From contig NZ_JMKP01000001.1 of NCBI RefSeq assembly GCF_000685805.1, forward strand, positions 124,001-188,000: DNA of 64,000 bases. Direction: 5' to 3'. Below the pieces are notes generated by a model that made no database searches, was not told the origin of the DNA, and saw nothing but the letters and a program-made list of their open reading frames with translations. The stretch comes from Psychrobacter phenylpyruvicus DSM 7000 = NBRC 102152 (GTDB lineage Bacteria > Pseudomonadota > Gammaproteobacteria > Pseudomonadales > Moraxellaceae). Below, in pieces: positions 1 through 8,316 of this stretch. Each line of letters opens with the position of its first letter. Within the stretch, counting starts at the first letter, position 1. Made by a program: the position numbers and the translations under genes.

Positions 1-471
1 AATAATATTGATGTAAGTGTTTATGAAGAGCGTATTGCGCAATTAGAAGGCGAAGTAAAAGCGGCCAAAGAAGGTCAAGCGCGCGCTAATGCAGATGCTT
101 ATAACGCCCAAAAGCGTATGGAACAAGAAACCGAAAAGAGCCGTAAATTTGCGCTACAAAAATTTGCCAAAGAGCTTTTAGAAGTGGTAGATAACCTAGA
201 GCGTGCCATTGTTAGTGTCCAAGCAGACGATGATGCTGATGATGCTATCTTAGAAGGGGTGAAGCTAACCCACAAATCATTCTTAACCGTGCTAAATAAG
301 CATGGCGTTGAAGTGGTTGATCCGCAGCAAGAAACTTTCAACCCTGAATTACATGAGGCGGTAGGTATTGATCCTGAAGCCCCTGCAGATACTGTGGGTG
401 AAGTGCTACAAAAAGGATATACCTTAAATGGCCGTTTATTGCGTCCAGCCATGGTAAAAGTAGGTCAGTAA
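1..471 (+). CDS. grpE: GrpE nucleotide exchange factor, 5' end outside window
   Basis: Open from the first base, so the N-terminus lies outside; 156 codons are visible. GrpE is the cytoplasmic ADP/ATP exchange factor for DnaK. The first 50 or so visible residues are charged and helical (the long coiled-coil dimer stalk). The C-terminal beta-domain signature follows: HEAVGIDPEAPADTVGEVLQ, then KGYTLNGRLLRPAMVKV at the end, an almost exact match to the family pattern. It sits 254 bp upstream of dnaK on the same strand, the usual heat-shock grouping. No terminator is obvious between the two genes, but dnaK also has its own candidate heat-shock promoter. Identification is very secure. Confidence 0.96.
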   Translation, partial: NNIDVSVYEERIAQLEGEVKAAKEGQARANADAYNAQKRMEQETEKSRKFALQKFAKELLEVVDNLERAIVSVQADDDADDAILEGVKLTHKSFLTVLNKHGVEVVDPQQETFNPELHEAVGIDPEAPADTVGEVLQKGYTLNGRLLRPAMVKVGQ

Positions 472-587
472 CTAAAAATACCACAGTAACTTCTGGGCAA
501 TCGCTCTGAAATTTTAGTTAAACCCTATATTAATAAGGCCAAAGACACAAAAAAAGACAAAAAGTTATTAATTTTGCTTGATCTTGG

Positions 588-616
588 CTTGAAAAATAGT
601 AGCACTAAACCGATAT
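588..616 (+). promoter_or_regulatory. Candidate RpoH (sigma-32) heat-shock promoter of dnaK
   Basis: CTTGAAA at 588-594 is followed after 13 bases by AACCGATAT (608-616). This resembles the sigma-32 consensus (CTTGAAA, 11-16 bp spacer, CCCCATnT). It lies about 110 bp upstream of the dnaK start. The -35 match is exact and the -10 match is partial. No CIRCE inverted repeat was seen, which fits RpoH rather than HrcA control. This is inference from motif matching only. Confidence 0.5.
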
Positions 617-725
617 ATAGATACAAGAAGCAAGGCTTACTTAGTGAAAGCTTTAATAATAGACAGTAAGCCAAATGCTAACATTGAAATAAACACAAAC
701 AAGAAATGATTTGGAGTTTTATATT

Positions 726-2657
726 ATGGCTAAGACAATTGGTATTGATTTAGGTACAACCAACTCTTGTGTTGCAGTGATGGAAGGTGACAAGGTTAAA
801 GTCATCGAAAACGCTGAAGGTACACGTACAACCCCTTCAATTATCGCTTATAAAGATGGCGAAATCCTAGTAGGTCAGTCTGCAAAACGTCAGGCAGTAA
901 CCAACCCAAACAACACTTTATATGCTATTAAGCGTCTTATCGGTCGCCGCTTTGATGACAAAGTAGTACAAAAAGACATCGGTATGGTGCCTTACAAAAT
1001 CGTTAAAGCAGACAACGGTGATGCTTGGGTAGAAGTAAATGACAAAAAAATGGCGCCACCACAAATCTCTGCTGAAATCCTACAAAAAATGAAAAAAACA
1101 GCAGAAGACTACTTAGGCGAAAAAGTAACAGACGCAGTAGTAACTGTACCAGCTTACTTCAACGACTCTCAGCGTCAAGCTACTAAAGATGCTGGTAAAA
1201 TCGCCGGCTTAAACGTTAAGCGTATTATTAACGAACCAACCGCTGCTGCATTAGCTTACGGTATGGATAAGAAAAAAGGCGATAGTACTGTTGCTGTATA
1301 TGACTTAGGTGGTGGTACTTTTGACGTATCAATCATTGAAATTGCAGACGTTGATGGCGAACAGCAATTCGAAGTTCTATCTACTAACGGTGACACATTC
1401 CTTGGTGGTGAAGACTTTGACTTAGCGTTAATCGACTTCTTAGTTGAAGAGTTCAAAAAAGAACAAGACTTCAACCTAAAAGGTGATCCACTAGCGATGC
1501 AGCGTCTAAAAGAAGCTGCTGAAAAAGCTAAGATTGAGTTATCAAGCGCTCAAAGCACTGAAGTAAACTTACCTTACATCACAGCTGATGCTACAGGTCC
1601 TAAGCACTTAGTAGTGACTATCAGCCGCTCGAAATTAGAAGCGTTAACTGAAGATCTAGTAAAACGCACTATCGATCCTTGTAAAGTAGCTCTAGAGGAT
1701 GCGGGCCTAAAAGCTAGCGACATCGATGACGTTATCTTGGTAGGTGGTCAGACTCGTATGCCACTAGTACAAAAAACTGTGGAAGAGTTCTTCGGTAAAG
1801 AGCCACGTAAAGATGTGAACCCTGATGAAGCAGTAGCTGTTGGTGCAGCGATTCAAGGTGCGGTATTGTCAGGTGACAAAACTGACGTACTACTACTTGA
1901 CGTAACCCCACTAACCCTAGGTATCGAAACTATGGGTGGTGTTATGACGGGTATTATTGAGAAAAACACTATGATTCCTACCAAGAAATCACAAGTGTTC
2001 TCAACTGCTGAAGACAACCAACCTGCAGTAACCATTAAAGTGTTCCAAGGTGAGCGTAAAGTGGCTGCCCAAAACAAACTATTGGGTGAGTTCAACTTAA
2101 CTGAGATTCCACCAGCACCACGTGGTATGCCGCAAATTGAAGTAACCTTTGACATTAACGCTGACGGTATCATGAATATTTCAGCCAAAGACAAAGGTAC
2201 TGGTAAAGAGCAAAGCATCCAGATTAAAGCAGACTCTGGCTTGTCGGATGAAGAGATCGAGCAAATGGTACGTGACGCTGAAGCAAACGCTGCAGAAGAC
2301 GAGAAGTTCGCAGCTCTAGCTCAAGTACGTAACGAAGCAGATGGTCGTATCCATGCTATCCAAAAAGCTCTAAAAGATGCTGAAGACAAAGTGACTGAAG
2401 AAGAGAAAACTTCAGTTGAAACTGCCATCAGCGAGTTAGAGTTAGCGGCTAAAGAAGATGATCATGATGACATCAAAGCCAAGCTTGAAGCACTAGACAA
2501 TGCATTCTTACCAATTAGCCAGAAAATTTACGCAGCTGGTCAAGGTGCGGAAGGTGTAGATCCAACTCAAGCAGAAGGCGCACAAGCAGACAACGCCGCT
2601 GATGATGATGTGGTAGACGCTGAGTTCACAGAAGTGAATGAAGACGACAAGAAGTAA
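726..2657 (+). CDS. dnaK: Chaperone DnaK (Hsp70)
   Basis: 643 residues, the normal length for bacterial DnaK. The ATP-dependent chaperone binds unfolded segments with DnaJ and GrpE. The ATPase domain covers about residues 1-385, with phosphate loops [10 protein letters not shown] near the N-terminus and [11 protein letters not shown] near 195-205. The linker [15 protein letters not shown] precedes the substrate-binding domain, and a charged tail containing DDDVVDAEF closes the protein. An in-frame TTG lies 15 bases upstream at 711, but ATG 726 is chosen: it gives the canonical [10 protein letters not shown] and has GGAG at 713-716. dnaJ does not follow; the convergent bioF does. Confidence 0.98.
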   Translation: MAKTIGIDLGTTNSCVAVMEGDKVKVIENAEGTRTTPSIIAYKDGEILVGQSAKRQAVTNPNNTLYAIKRLIGRRFDDKVVQKDIGMVPYKIVKADNGDAWVEVNDKKMAPPQISAEILQKMKKTAEDYLGEKVTDAVVTVPAYFNDSQRQATKDAGKIAGLNVKRIINEPTAAALAYGMDKKKGDSTVAVYDLGGGTFDVSIIEIADVDGEQQFEVLSTNGDTFLGGEDFDLALIDFLVEEFKKEQDFNLKGDPLAMQRLKEAAEKAKIELSSAQSTEVNLPYITADATGPKHLVVTISRSKLEALTEDLVKRTIDPCKVALEDAGLKASDIDDVILVGGQTRMPLVQKTVEEFFGKEPRKDVNPDEAVAVGAAIQGAVLSGDKTDVLLLDVTPLTLGIETMGGVMTGIIEKNTMIPTKKSQVFSTAEDNQPAVTIKVFQGERKVAAQNKLLGEFNLTEIPPAPRGMPQIEVTFDINADGIMNISAKDKGTGKEQSIQIKADSGLSDEEIEQMVRDAEANAAEDEKFAALAQVRNEADGRIHAIQKALKDAEDKVTEEEKTSVETAISELELAAKEDDHDDIKAKLEALDNAFLPISQKIYAAGQGAEGVDPTQAEGAQADNAADDDVVDAEFTEVNEDDKK

Positions 2658-2695
2658 TAAACCGTTATAGCTAAGCTATTGGTTTAAGTATTACC

Positions 2696-2729
2696 AAAAA
2701 GACCGTGCTCTAGAGCACGGTCTTTTTTT
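2696..2729. terminator. Bidirectional intrinsic terminator between dnaK and bioF
   Basis: A perfect 22-bp palindrome (2701-2722, half-site GACCGTGCTC) is flanked by five A on the left and seven T on the right, so it can end transcription from both strands. It lies between convergent dnaK and bioF. Confidence 0.9.
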
Positions 2730-2774
2730 ATTCTAAAAAGCGAAAGTTAGTTTAATTAGTTCAAAGAGGGGGTC

Positions 2775-3995
2775 TTATAACTGCTCAATAAGACGCTCAC
2801 AGTCCTCATCGCTAAGCTTGGCATTCATGACCAGTCGAATCCTTGCCGTACCCACGGGTACAGTAGGCGGACGAATAGGTAGAGCATAAAACCCGGCTTG
2901 TTGTAGTGCTTTAGCTTTTTGTACCGCGCTGGCATTATCACCTAAGATATAAGGAATAATAGGCGACTGATAGCTCACTTCTGAATCTGGGTGGACTGCC
3001 TGAGATACTCGGTGCGATATCTGTGCCAGATGGGAGCGTAAGTTAGACAATGACGGCATCTTGGCTAACACAAAGCGAGTCCAACAATGGGTAATTGGCG
3101 GCAGGGCAGTGCTGAAAATAAAAGAGCGCATTTGATTAATCAGCCACTCTCGAATGGAGGCATCACAAATTACATAAGCTCCCATTGAAGCGAATGCCTT
3201 ACCAAAAGTACCTACTATATAGTCTATATCTTCTAAAGTTTGAGTCTCCTCGGCAAGTCCCAGTCCATTATGTCCTAGTACCCCAACGGCATGAGCCTCA
3301 TCGACATAAAGCTCAATACGTGGGTCAGCAGCTTTAAGCTTCACCAACGCCTGCAAGTCAGCGCGATCCCCATCCATACTAAAGATGCTTTCGGTGACCA
3401 CAATAATGCGTTCAATCTCATCGCCGGCTTGCTCAATTAAAGCGGCCAAGTGCTGCATATCATTGTGGCGATAACGTTGATACCTACAGTGCGGATGTTT
3501 GTTACCGATAAGACGCACCCCATCTATAAGGCTGGCATGAATTAAGGTGTCGGTCAAAATGAGGGTGTTAAGAGGCAGCTTGGCCAGTGCTGGCAAAATA
3601 CCGATATTGGCATGATAGCCACTGTTCACTACCAACACAGCTTTATTAGACGTTGGGCGCTGCTCAGCTGATAAAGCCTGACGATACCAATCTAATAACT
3701 CGGCTTCTAATAAGGGCAGTTGGCTGTGGTTGCCGGTTAATAATCGAGAAGAGGTAGATCCCATTTTGGGCAATTCAGAGTCGGGCATCTGTTGTAAATA
3801 GTCCAAAAACTGCGATTGCAGCTGGGTGTCATTGCCCAGTCCCAAATAATCATTACTGGAAATATTAAGTAAGCGCTGCTCATTGCAGATAATCCATTGA
3901 TCTTGATGGTCAACAGGGGGCAATTGTCGATATTGCTCTTTTAATTTTAGGGTGTCTAGTTGCTGAGCAACACTTAAGCGGGTGGGTCCGGTCAT
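2775..3995 (-). CDS. bioF: 8-amino-7-oxononanoate synthase (biotin synthesis)
   Basis: 406 residues from the chosen start. PLP enzyme that condenses pimeloyl-ACP (or -CoA) with alanine in biotin synthesis, fold type I aminotransferase superfamily. Visible motifs: SSNDYLGL (46-53), MGSTSSRLLTGNH (78-90), DEAHAVG (232-238, with the PLP-ring Asp and His) and TFGKAFAS (263-270), where Lys266 is the Schiff-base lysine. An ATG two codons upstream (4001) is rejected because AAGGA lies only 3 bases before it but 9 before ATG 3995. It stands alone, without bioA, bioD or bioC nearby. The closely related 2-amino-3-ketobutyrate ligase (Kbl) is less likely, as no tdh is adjacent. Confidence 0.85.
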   Translation of the reverse strand: MTGPTRLSVAQQLDTLKLKEQYRQLPPVDHQDQWIICNEQRLLNISSNDYLGLGNDTQLQSQFLDYLQQMPDSELPKMGSTSSRLLTGNHSQLPLLEAELLDWYRQALSAEQRPTSNKAVLVVNSGYHANIGILPALAKLPLNTLILTDTLIHASLIDGVRLIGNKHPHCRYQRYRHNDMQHLAALIEQAGDEIERIIVVTESIFSMDGDRADLQALVKLKAADPRIELYVDEAHAVGVLGHNGLGLAEETQTLEDIDYIVGTFGKAFASMGAYVICDASIREWLINQMRSFIFSTALPPITHCWTRFVLAKMPSLSNLRSHLAQISHRVSQAVHPDSEVSYQSPIIPYILGDNASAVQKAKALQQAGFYALPIRPPTVPVGTARIRLVMNAKLSDEDCERLIEQL

Positions 3996-4363
3996 AAACA
4001 TCTATCCTTGAAGCTTTTATTTAATAAAAATAGCTTTTTTACACCAAATACAGCCAAAACCTTCCTGTAATAAAGATTTAGAGTGCTAATGAGAGTTAGT
4101 AATATATCGCTTTTATTGCTAAAAAGGCTATATGTAACAAATGTTTTCAAAAATAGGCGTTTGTAACTATATGCATAAAAAAGGAGGGTAAAAAATAACT
4201 TCCGGCCTATTAAACACCGACAGAGTATTAGAACAATATTAACTACTATGGGTACATCGATAACAAGCAAGGTGATTTAAGAAAATTTAGCAACAACCCT
4301 GTTTTTACTTATTTTCTTATTAAAAGCTTGCATCGTTACTCATTTATTAATAGGAGAACAACA
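3996..4363. other. Divergent intergenic spacer bioF / barrel gene 1
   Basis: 368 bp of AT-rich sequence between divergent genes. It should hold promoters for both, but no box could be called with confidence. A minus-strand open frame here (about 3992-4270) has a composition unlike a real protein and overlaps the bioF start, so it is not called. No hairpin or repeat of note. Confidence 0.5.
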
Positions 4364-4924
4364 ATGAAAATTTTACAAAAAACTCTACTTGCAGTAGCGG
4401 CTGGTACTTTAATGACTGCAGGCGCACAAGCTGCCGTTAACTATGGCAACACTATGGCCGCTCAGCCTTACTTCGGTGCTAAGGTGGGTCAATACGATCT
4501 AGATGGCGCTAAAGACAAAGGTACTTCGTACGGTGTATACGGTGGTGCTAAATTCACTCCAAACTTCGGTGTTGAAGCTGAATACTTAACTACTAGTGAT
4601 GAAGACTTCACTAATACAACCGAATACTCTGCCGATACCTATGGTCTATACGCAACTGCCGATTATGCTTTCCCTAATACTGGCGGTCTATACGGTAAAG
4701 GTCGTTTAGGTGTGGCTAAGAACGAAGTTGATGTTGAAGGTAAAAATATTAACTATAAAACGTCAGGCTCTGATACCGGTGTAGCTGGTGGTCTAGGTCT
4801 AGGTTTCAATGTAGCACCAAATGCTTCAATTGAAGCTATGTACAACTGGTATCCTACAGTTGAGATCTCTAACAAAGACTATGATGCTTCTGGCGTATCA
4901 CTAGGCGCTCACTTTAAGTTCTAA
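4364..4924 (+). CDS. Outer-membrane beta-barrel protein, tandem paralogue 1
   Basis: 186 residues with a clear signal peptide ending AGAQA-AVNYG (cleavage about residue 23). The mature part has alternating aromatic strands: AQPYFGAKVGQYDLDGA, SYGVYGGAKFTPNFGVEAEY and YGKGRLGVAKNEV, and it ends in the barrel sorting signal GAHFKF with terminal Phe. This is the layout of small 8-stranded OmpA-like/OmpX/opacity-type barrels; the exact function is unknown. ATG 4364 is preceded by TAGGAGAACAACA, and the upstream in-frame residues are not signal-peptide-like. It is the first of four tandem copies with similar signal peptide, core and end but different loops. It lacks the shared upstream leader seen before copies 2-4. 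Confidence 0.85.
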   Translation: MKILQKTLLAVAAGTLMTAGAQAAVNYGNTMAAQPYFGAKVGQYDLDGAKDKGTSYGVYGGAKFTPNFGVEAEYLTTSDEDFTNTTEYSADTYGLYATADYAFPNTGGLYGKGRLGVAKNEVDVEGKNINYKTSGSDTGVAGGLGLGFNVAPNASIEAMYNWYPTVEISNKDYDASGVSLGAHFKF

Positions 4925-4970
4925 GATCTTTTAAGTTAAAATCAGACTTAACCTCTGATAAGACTATAAA

Positions 4971-4998
4971 AAACGATCGCTTCGGCGGTCGTTTTTTT
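4971..4998 (+). terminator. UUCG-loop terminator after barrel gene 1
   Basis: Stem ACGATCGC / GCGGTCGT (4973-4992, one G-T pair) closed by a TTCG tetraloop and followed by seven T. The same hairpin follows each of the four barrel genes. Confidence 0.9.
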
Positions 4999-5122
4999 AT
5001 GCACGACTCAAAGTCATTAAATTTGGTCGTTAAAACACAGTAAACGCTAATTTATTGTTTCTATTAATAATAATTAATTGCAAAAAGTAACATGTGACCT
5101 ATCAAAAACCCACATATTAAAT

Positions 5123-5155
5123 GAAATATTTTGTTACTATTAAAGCATGGATAAC
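5123..5155 (+). repeat. Conserved leader element upstream of barrel gene 2
   Basis: 33 bp that match 6038-6070 upstream of gene 3 at 31 of 33 positions; the first 21 bp match 6861-6881 upstream of gene 4 at 19 of 21. It includes GAAATATTTTGTTACTATTA and, in copies 2 and 3, CATGGATAAC. It lies 66 bp before the start codon, so it probably carries the promoter or a regulator site. Confidence 0.6.
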
Positions 5156-5220
5156 GAGGAAGGGATTTATATTTATATCCTCTTCTTTGTTATTACCTTC
5201 AAATGAATAGGAGAATAACA

Positions 5221-5796
5221 ATGAAACTATTACAAAAAACTCTTCTTGCTTTAGCTGCTGGTTCAATGGTTACTGTTGGTGCCCAAGCTGCTGTTAACTA
5301 TGGCATGACTGCTCAACCATACATTGGTGCAAAAATTGGTCAATATGATCTAGACGGTGCTAAAGACGAAGCGACTTCATATGGTATTTATGGTGGTGCT
5401 AAATTCACACCAAACTTTGGTATCGAAGCTGAATACATGACTACTAGTGATGAAGACTTTACTACTGGTGCTTTAGACAAAGCTGAATACAGTGCAGATG
5501 TGTATGGTGTATATGGTACCTATGATTATACGTTCCCAGGTTCACAAATGTATGCTAAGGGTCGTTTAGGTATTGCTAAAAACGAAGTAGACCTAAGTTC
5601 TAAAAACCCTGGTAAAAGAAACAATGGTAGCTACTCAGAAACTGGTATTGCCGGTGGTCTAGGTCTAGGTTATAACCTTGCACCAAACGCTGCAGTAGAA
5701 TTGGCTTATGACTGGTATCCAAAAGTTGAAAACGTTGGTGAAAAAGGTGATCTAGATGCAACCGGTATCACCCTAGGTGCCAACTTTAAATTCTAA
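5221..5796 (+). CDS. Outer-membrane beta-barrel protein, tandem paralogue 2
   Basis: 191 residues. Signal peptide of the same type as its neighbours, ending VGAQA-AVNYG. Mature strands include AQPYIGAKIGQYDLDGA, SYGIYGGAKFTPNFGIEAEY and YAKGRLGIAKNEV, and the C-terminal barrel signal is GANFKF. ATG 5221 is set by AGGAGAATAACA directly upstream. Differences from paralogue 1 concentrate in the stretches between strands (for example TTGALDKAEY and SKNPGKRNNGSY), which should be surface loops. Family and function as for paralogue 1: a small surface barrel, perhaps adhesive or protective, with no substrate that can be read from sequence. Confidence 0.85.
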   Translation: MKLLQKTLLALAAGSMVTVGAQAAVNYGMTAQPYIGAKIGQYDLDGAKDEATSYGIYGGAKFTPNFGIEAEYMTTSDEDFTTGALDKAEYSADVYGVYGTYDYTFPGSQMYAKGRLGIAKNEVDLSSKNPGKRNNGSYSETGIAGGLGLGYNLAPNAAVELAYDWYPKVENVGEKGDLDATGITLGANFKF

Positions 5797-5855
5797 TTTA
5801 TTAAATAGAATTTAAAAGTAACCGTCTAAATAAGTGACCCTCTAAATGTTGTCAT

Positions 5856-5884
5856 AAAAACGATCGCTTCGGCGGTCGTTTTTT
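5856..5884 (+). terminator. UUCG-loop terminator after barrel gene 2
   Basis: Same hairpin as at 4971 (stem 5860-5879, TTCG loop at 5868-5871) followed by a T run. Confidence 0.9.
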
Positions 5885-6037
5885 GTATTGATTATTAGCG
5901 AGACTCAATCAGTCTATTTTTTTGCAACAAATCTCATTTTCAAAAAGTTTTAGTAAGACCGCTAACTGTTTGTTTCTAATGGAAATATAACATTGCAAAA
6001 GATAACAACTTGACTATAATACCACTACACATATCTT

Positions 6038-6070
6038 GAAATATTTTGTTACTATTAATACATGGATAAC
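6038..6070 (+). repeat. Conserved leader element upstream of barrel gene 3
   Basis: Second copy of the leader described at 5123-5155 (31 of 33 identical). It lies 69 bp before the start codon, almost the same distance as in gene 2. Confidence 0.6.
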
Positions 6071-6138
6071 AAGGGAGGGTTTAATAGGTTATTAACCAAC
6101 TTTCCTTTGAGCTTACTTATTTTAATAGGAGAACAATA

Positions 6139-6690
6139 ATGAAAACTTTACAAAAAGCTCTTTTAGCTTTAGCTGCTGGTTCATTAGTAACTGTAGGCGC
6201 ACAAGCTGCAGTATATAACGCAGCACAGCCTTATGTTGGTATCAAAGTGGGTCAGTATGACTTAGACAAAGCTAAAGATGATGCTACTTCATATGGTATC
6301 TATGGTGGTGCTAAATTCGCACCAAACTTTGGTGTTGAAGCTGAATATATGACCACTAGTGATGAAGACTTTAACCCTGCTAATGAGTATAGTGCAGACG
6401 TTTATGGTCTATACGGTACTTATGACTACACCTTCCCAGGCTCAAATATGTATGCTAAAGGCCGTCTAGGTGTGGCTAAGAACAAAGTAGAATATGATTC
6501 AAAAGCGGTAAACGTAGCAGATTATAGCAAATCTAAAACTTCAATCGCGGGTGGTCTAGGTCTAGGTCTAAACCTTGCTCCTAACGCAGCAGTAGAATTG
6601 GCTTATGAGTGGTACCCAGAAGTTGAAGATAGATTTGGTGATAAGCTAGATGCTAATGGTATCACTCTAGGTGCTAACTTTAAGTTCTAA
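6139..6690 (+). CDS. Outer-membrane beta-barrel protein, tandem paralogue 3
   Basis: 183 residues, ATG preceded by TAGGAGAACAATA. Signal peptide ends VGAQA-AVYNA. Core strands are AQPYVGIKVGQYDLDKA, SYGIYGGAKFAPNFGVEAEY and YAKGRLGVAKNKV, with terminal GANFKF. The mature N-terminus is shortened by a few residues compared with its neighbours, and the loop regions differ (NPANEY, AVNVADYSKSK). The last 38 bases of its coding region plus the downstream spacer and terminator are identical to those of paralogue 4, so recent gene conversion or duplication has acted here. Confidence 0.85.
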   Translation: MKTLQKALLALAAGSLVTVGAQAAVYNAAQPYVGIKVGQYDLDKAKDDATSYGIYGGAKFAPNFGVEAEYMTTSDEDFNPANEYSADVYGLYGTYDYTFPGSNMYAKGRLGVAKNKVEYDSKAVNVADYSKSKTSIAGGLGLGLNLAPNAAVELAYEWYPEVEDRFGDKLDANGITLGANFKF

Positions 6691-6764
6691 TTGAACCCAA
6701 GTTTAAATCTTAGTCTAACTAAGATAACCCTAAGAAAACGACCGCTTCGGCGGTCGTTTTTTTG
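6653..6764 (+). repeat. 112-bp perfect repeat, copy A (3' end of barrel gene 3)
   Basis: Identical base for base to 7530-7641 (offset 877). It covers the last codons, the stop codon, the spacer and the complete terminator of gene 3. Confidence 0.97.
6735..6763 (+). terminator. UUCG-loop terminator after barrel gene 3
   Basis: Stem ACGACCGC / GCGGTCGT (6738-6757) with a TTCG loop and a seven-T tail. Unlike copies 1 and 2 the stem has an A-C-C rather than A-T-C, making it fully paired. Confidence 0.9.
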
Positions 6765-6860
6765 CTTAATAGATATGATTGTCAAATTATTACCTTTATT
6801 GATAGTTTTTTTCAAATATATACTTTCCAGAATTCAGTCTATATTATTAATATTTACTAA

Positions 6861-6881
6861 GAAATATATTGTTACTTTTAA
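6861..6881 (+). repeat. Partial conserved leader upstream of barrel gene 4
   Basis: 21 bp starting GAAATATATTGTTACT, matching the first part of the leaders before genes 2 and 3 at 19 of 21 positions. The CATGGATAAC half is missing, and the element is about 98 bp before the start codon. Confidence 0.5.
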
Positions 6882-6979
6882 CTTAATAGTGTTACTCTAT
6901 GTTTGTCTATAAAAATTAAATTTAATATAGTTTTTAGATTTAATTAATAATATTACTTAGATTGTCTTTGGAGAGAGTT

Positions 6980-7567
6980 GTGAAAAACTTACAAAAAACT
7001 TTACTTGCTGTACTTGCAGGCTCAGTAATGACAGTTAGTGCTCAAGCTGCTGTTAACTACGGTAGTAACATGACTGCGCAGCCATACATTGGTGCTAAAA
7101 TTGGTCAATATGATGCTGAAGATACTGATAAAAAAGCGATTTCATATGGTATTTATGGTGGCGCAAAGTTTACCCCAAACTTTGGTATTGAAGCTGAGTA
7201 CTTAACTACTAATGATGCAGATGTAGATAAGGAAGATACTGAAAGTTGGGAATATAACGGTCAAGTTTATGGATTATATGCTACTTATGAGTATGCATTC
7301 CCTAATACAGGTGGTTTATATGCAAAAGGTCGTTTAGGGGTTGCTAAAAACGAGATCGAAGTTGATTATAAAGATACTGCATATCCAGAAGATAATGAAA
7401 AATACAGTGACTCAGATACTGGTATAGCGGGTGGGTTAGGTTTAGGCTATAACATTGCTTCAAATGCTGCCATTGAAGTCGCTTACGAGTGGTATCCAAC
7501 CATCGACTTTAATGGAGAAGATGTAGACTCTAATGGTATCACTCTAGGTGCTAACTTTAAGTTCTAA
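6980..7567 (+). CDS. Outer-membrane beta-barrel protein, tandem paralogue 4 (GTG start)
   Basis: 195 residues. GTG 6980 is chosen because it gives the family N-terminus (KNLQKTLLAVLAGS), and GGAGAGAG lies just upstream at 6970-6977. The TAGGAGAACAA ribosome site of the other three genes is absent, so expression may be weaker. Signal peptide ends VSAQA-AVNYG. Core strands AQPYIGAKIGQYD, SYGIYGGAKFTPNFGIEAEY and YAKGRLGVAKNEI, end GANFKF. It has the longest and most acidic loops of the four (DADVDKEDTESWEY and KDTAYPEDNEKYSDSD). Function unknown; see paralogue 1. Confidence 0.85.
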   Translation: MKNLQKTLLAVLAGSVMTVSAQAAVNYGSNMTAQPYIGAKIGQYDAEDTDKKAISYGIYGGAKFTPNFGIEAEYLTTNDADVDKEDTESWEYNGQVYGLYATYEYAFPNTGGLYAKGRLGVAKNEIEVDYKDTAYPEDNEKYSDSDTGIAGGLGLGYNIASNAAIEVAYEWYPTIDFNGEDVDSNGITLGANFKF

Positions 7568-7641
7568 TTGAACCCAAGTTTAAATCTTAGTCTAACTAAG
7601 ATAACCCTAAGAAAACGACCGCTTCGGCGGTCGTTTTTTTG
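7530..7641 (+). repeat. 112-bp perfect repeat, copy B (3' end of barrel gene 4)
   Basis: Second copy of 6653-6764, with no mismatch. It includes the terminator at 7612-7640. Confidence 0.97.
7612..7640 (+). terminator. UUCG-loop terminator after barrel gene 4
   Basis: Same sequence as the terminator after gene 3 (inside the 112-bp repeat). It closes the four-gene array and separates it from nfeD. Confidence 0.9.
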
Positions 7642-7745
7642 TGTATAAAAAATACATAATAACTGTGGTACAGGTTATAACTCTACTTCTGCTACTGAAA
7701 AGTGCTAAGATAAATAACAATAAAAAAACTATTAAGGATGAAGTT

Positions 7746-8222
7746 ATGTTTATATTTGAGCCATGGCATTGGCTAGTTTTCGGAGGGCTACTGATTATTT
7801 CAGAGATGTTTTTGACCACCTTTGCGACCCTGTGGTTTGGTATCGCTGCAGTAATCATTGCGTTATTGAGCTGGCTATTTCCCTTACCCCAAGTTTTTCA
7901 AATCATCCTGTGGTTAATACTTTCCATAGCTATGGCGGTTATATGGTTTAAATTTGTGCAGCCTTTATCTGTTGATCGCACCAAAGCGGGATTGGGCGGC
8001 AGTATCATTATAGGCGAAAAAGGAATGATAACCGTTGCACCGACGCTCGATAGAGTAGGCACTGTACGTTTTAGTGTCCCCATTGTTGGGGCTACCGAAT
8101 GGAAGTGTCGCACTCGAGGTGAGGTGGTAGAGGCGGGGCAAAGGGTGGTGGTCGTGGACGTGATTGGCAATGAATTAATCGTGGTGCCAGCCCAGACTAT
8201 GGCTCATATTAATCATAGATAA
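7746..8222 (+). CDS. NfeD family membrane protein
   Basis: 158 residues. Three hydrophobic segments fill roughly residues 5-70 (LVFGGLLIISEMFLTTFATL, then IAAVIIALLSWLF, then IILWLILSIAMAVIWF). A soluble C-terminal domain of about 70 residues follows, matching the NfeD OB-fold: GSIIIGEKGMITVAP and AGQRVVVVDVIGNELIVVP. NfeD proteins partner SPFH/stomatin-type proteins in membrane quality control or microdomains, and the SPFH gene follows 94 bp downstream. ATG 7746 is chosen because AAGGATGAAG precedes it; the longer frame would run back into the terminator of barrel gene 4. The short form lacks the N-terminal ClpP-like protease domain. Confidence 0.88.
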   Translation: MFIFEPWHWLVFGGLLIISEMFLTTFATLWFGIAAVIIALLSWLFPLPQVFQIILWLILSIAMAVIWFKFVQPLSVDRTKAGLGGSIIIGEKGMITVAPTLDRVGTVRFSVPIVGATEWKCRTRGEVVEAGQRVVVVDVIGNELIVVPAQTMAHINHR

Positions 8223-8316
8223 TTAATAAAAACTAATCCATAAACAAAAAATTAAGTAAATTGCCCACTAATGTTGCAATAAAAAGTAGGGGGTGATGAA
8301 CACAGGGAGTTAAGAA

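Noticed and set aside
3992..4270. Minus-strand frame of 92 codons upstream of bioF
   Set aside because: Overlaps the bioF start, has poor composition and no ribosome site.
6691..6912. Plus-strand frame directly after barrel gene 3
   Set aside because: Contains the terminator hairpin and its T run and has no ribosome site; intergenic sequence.
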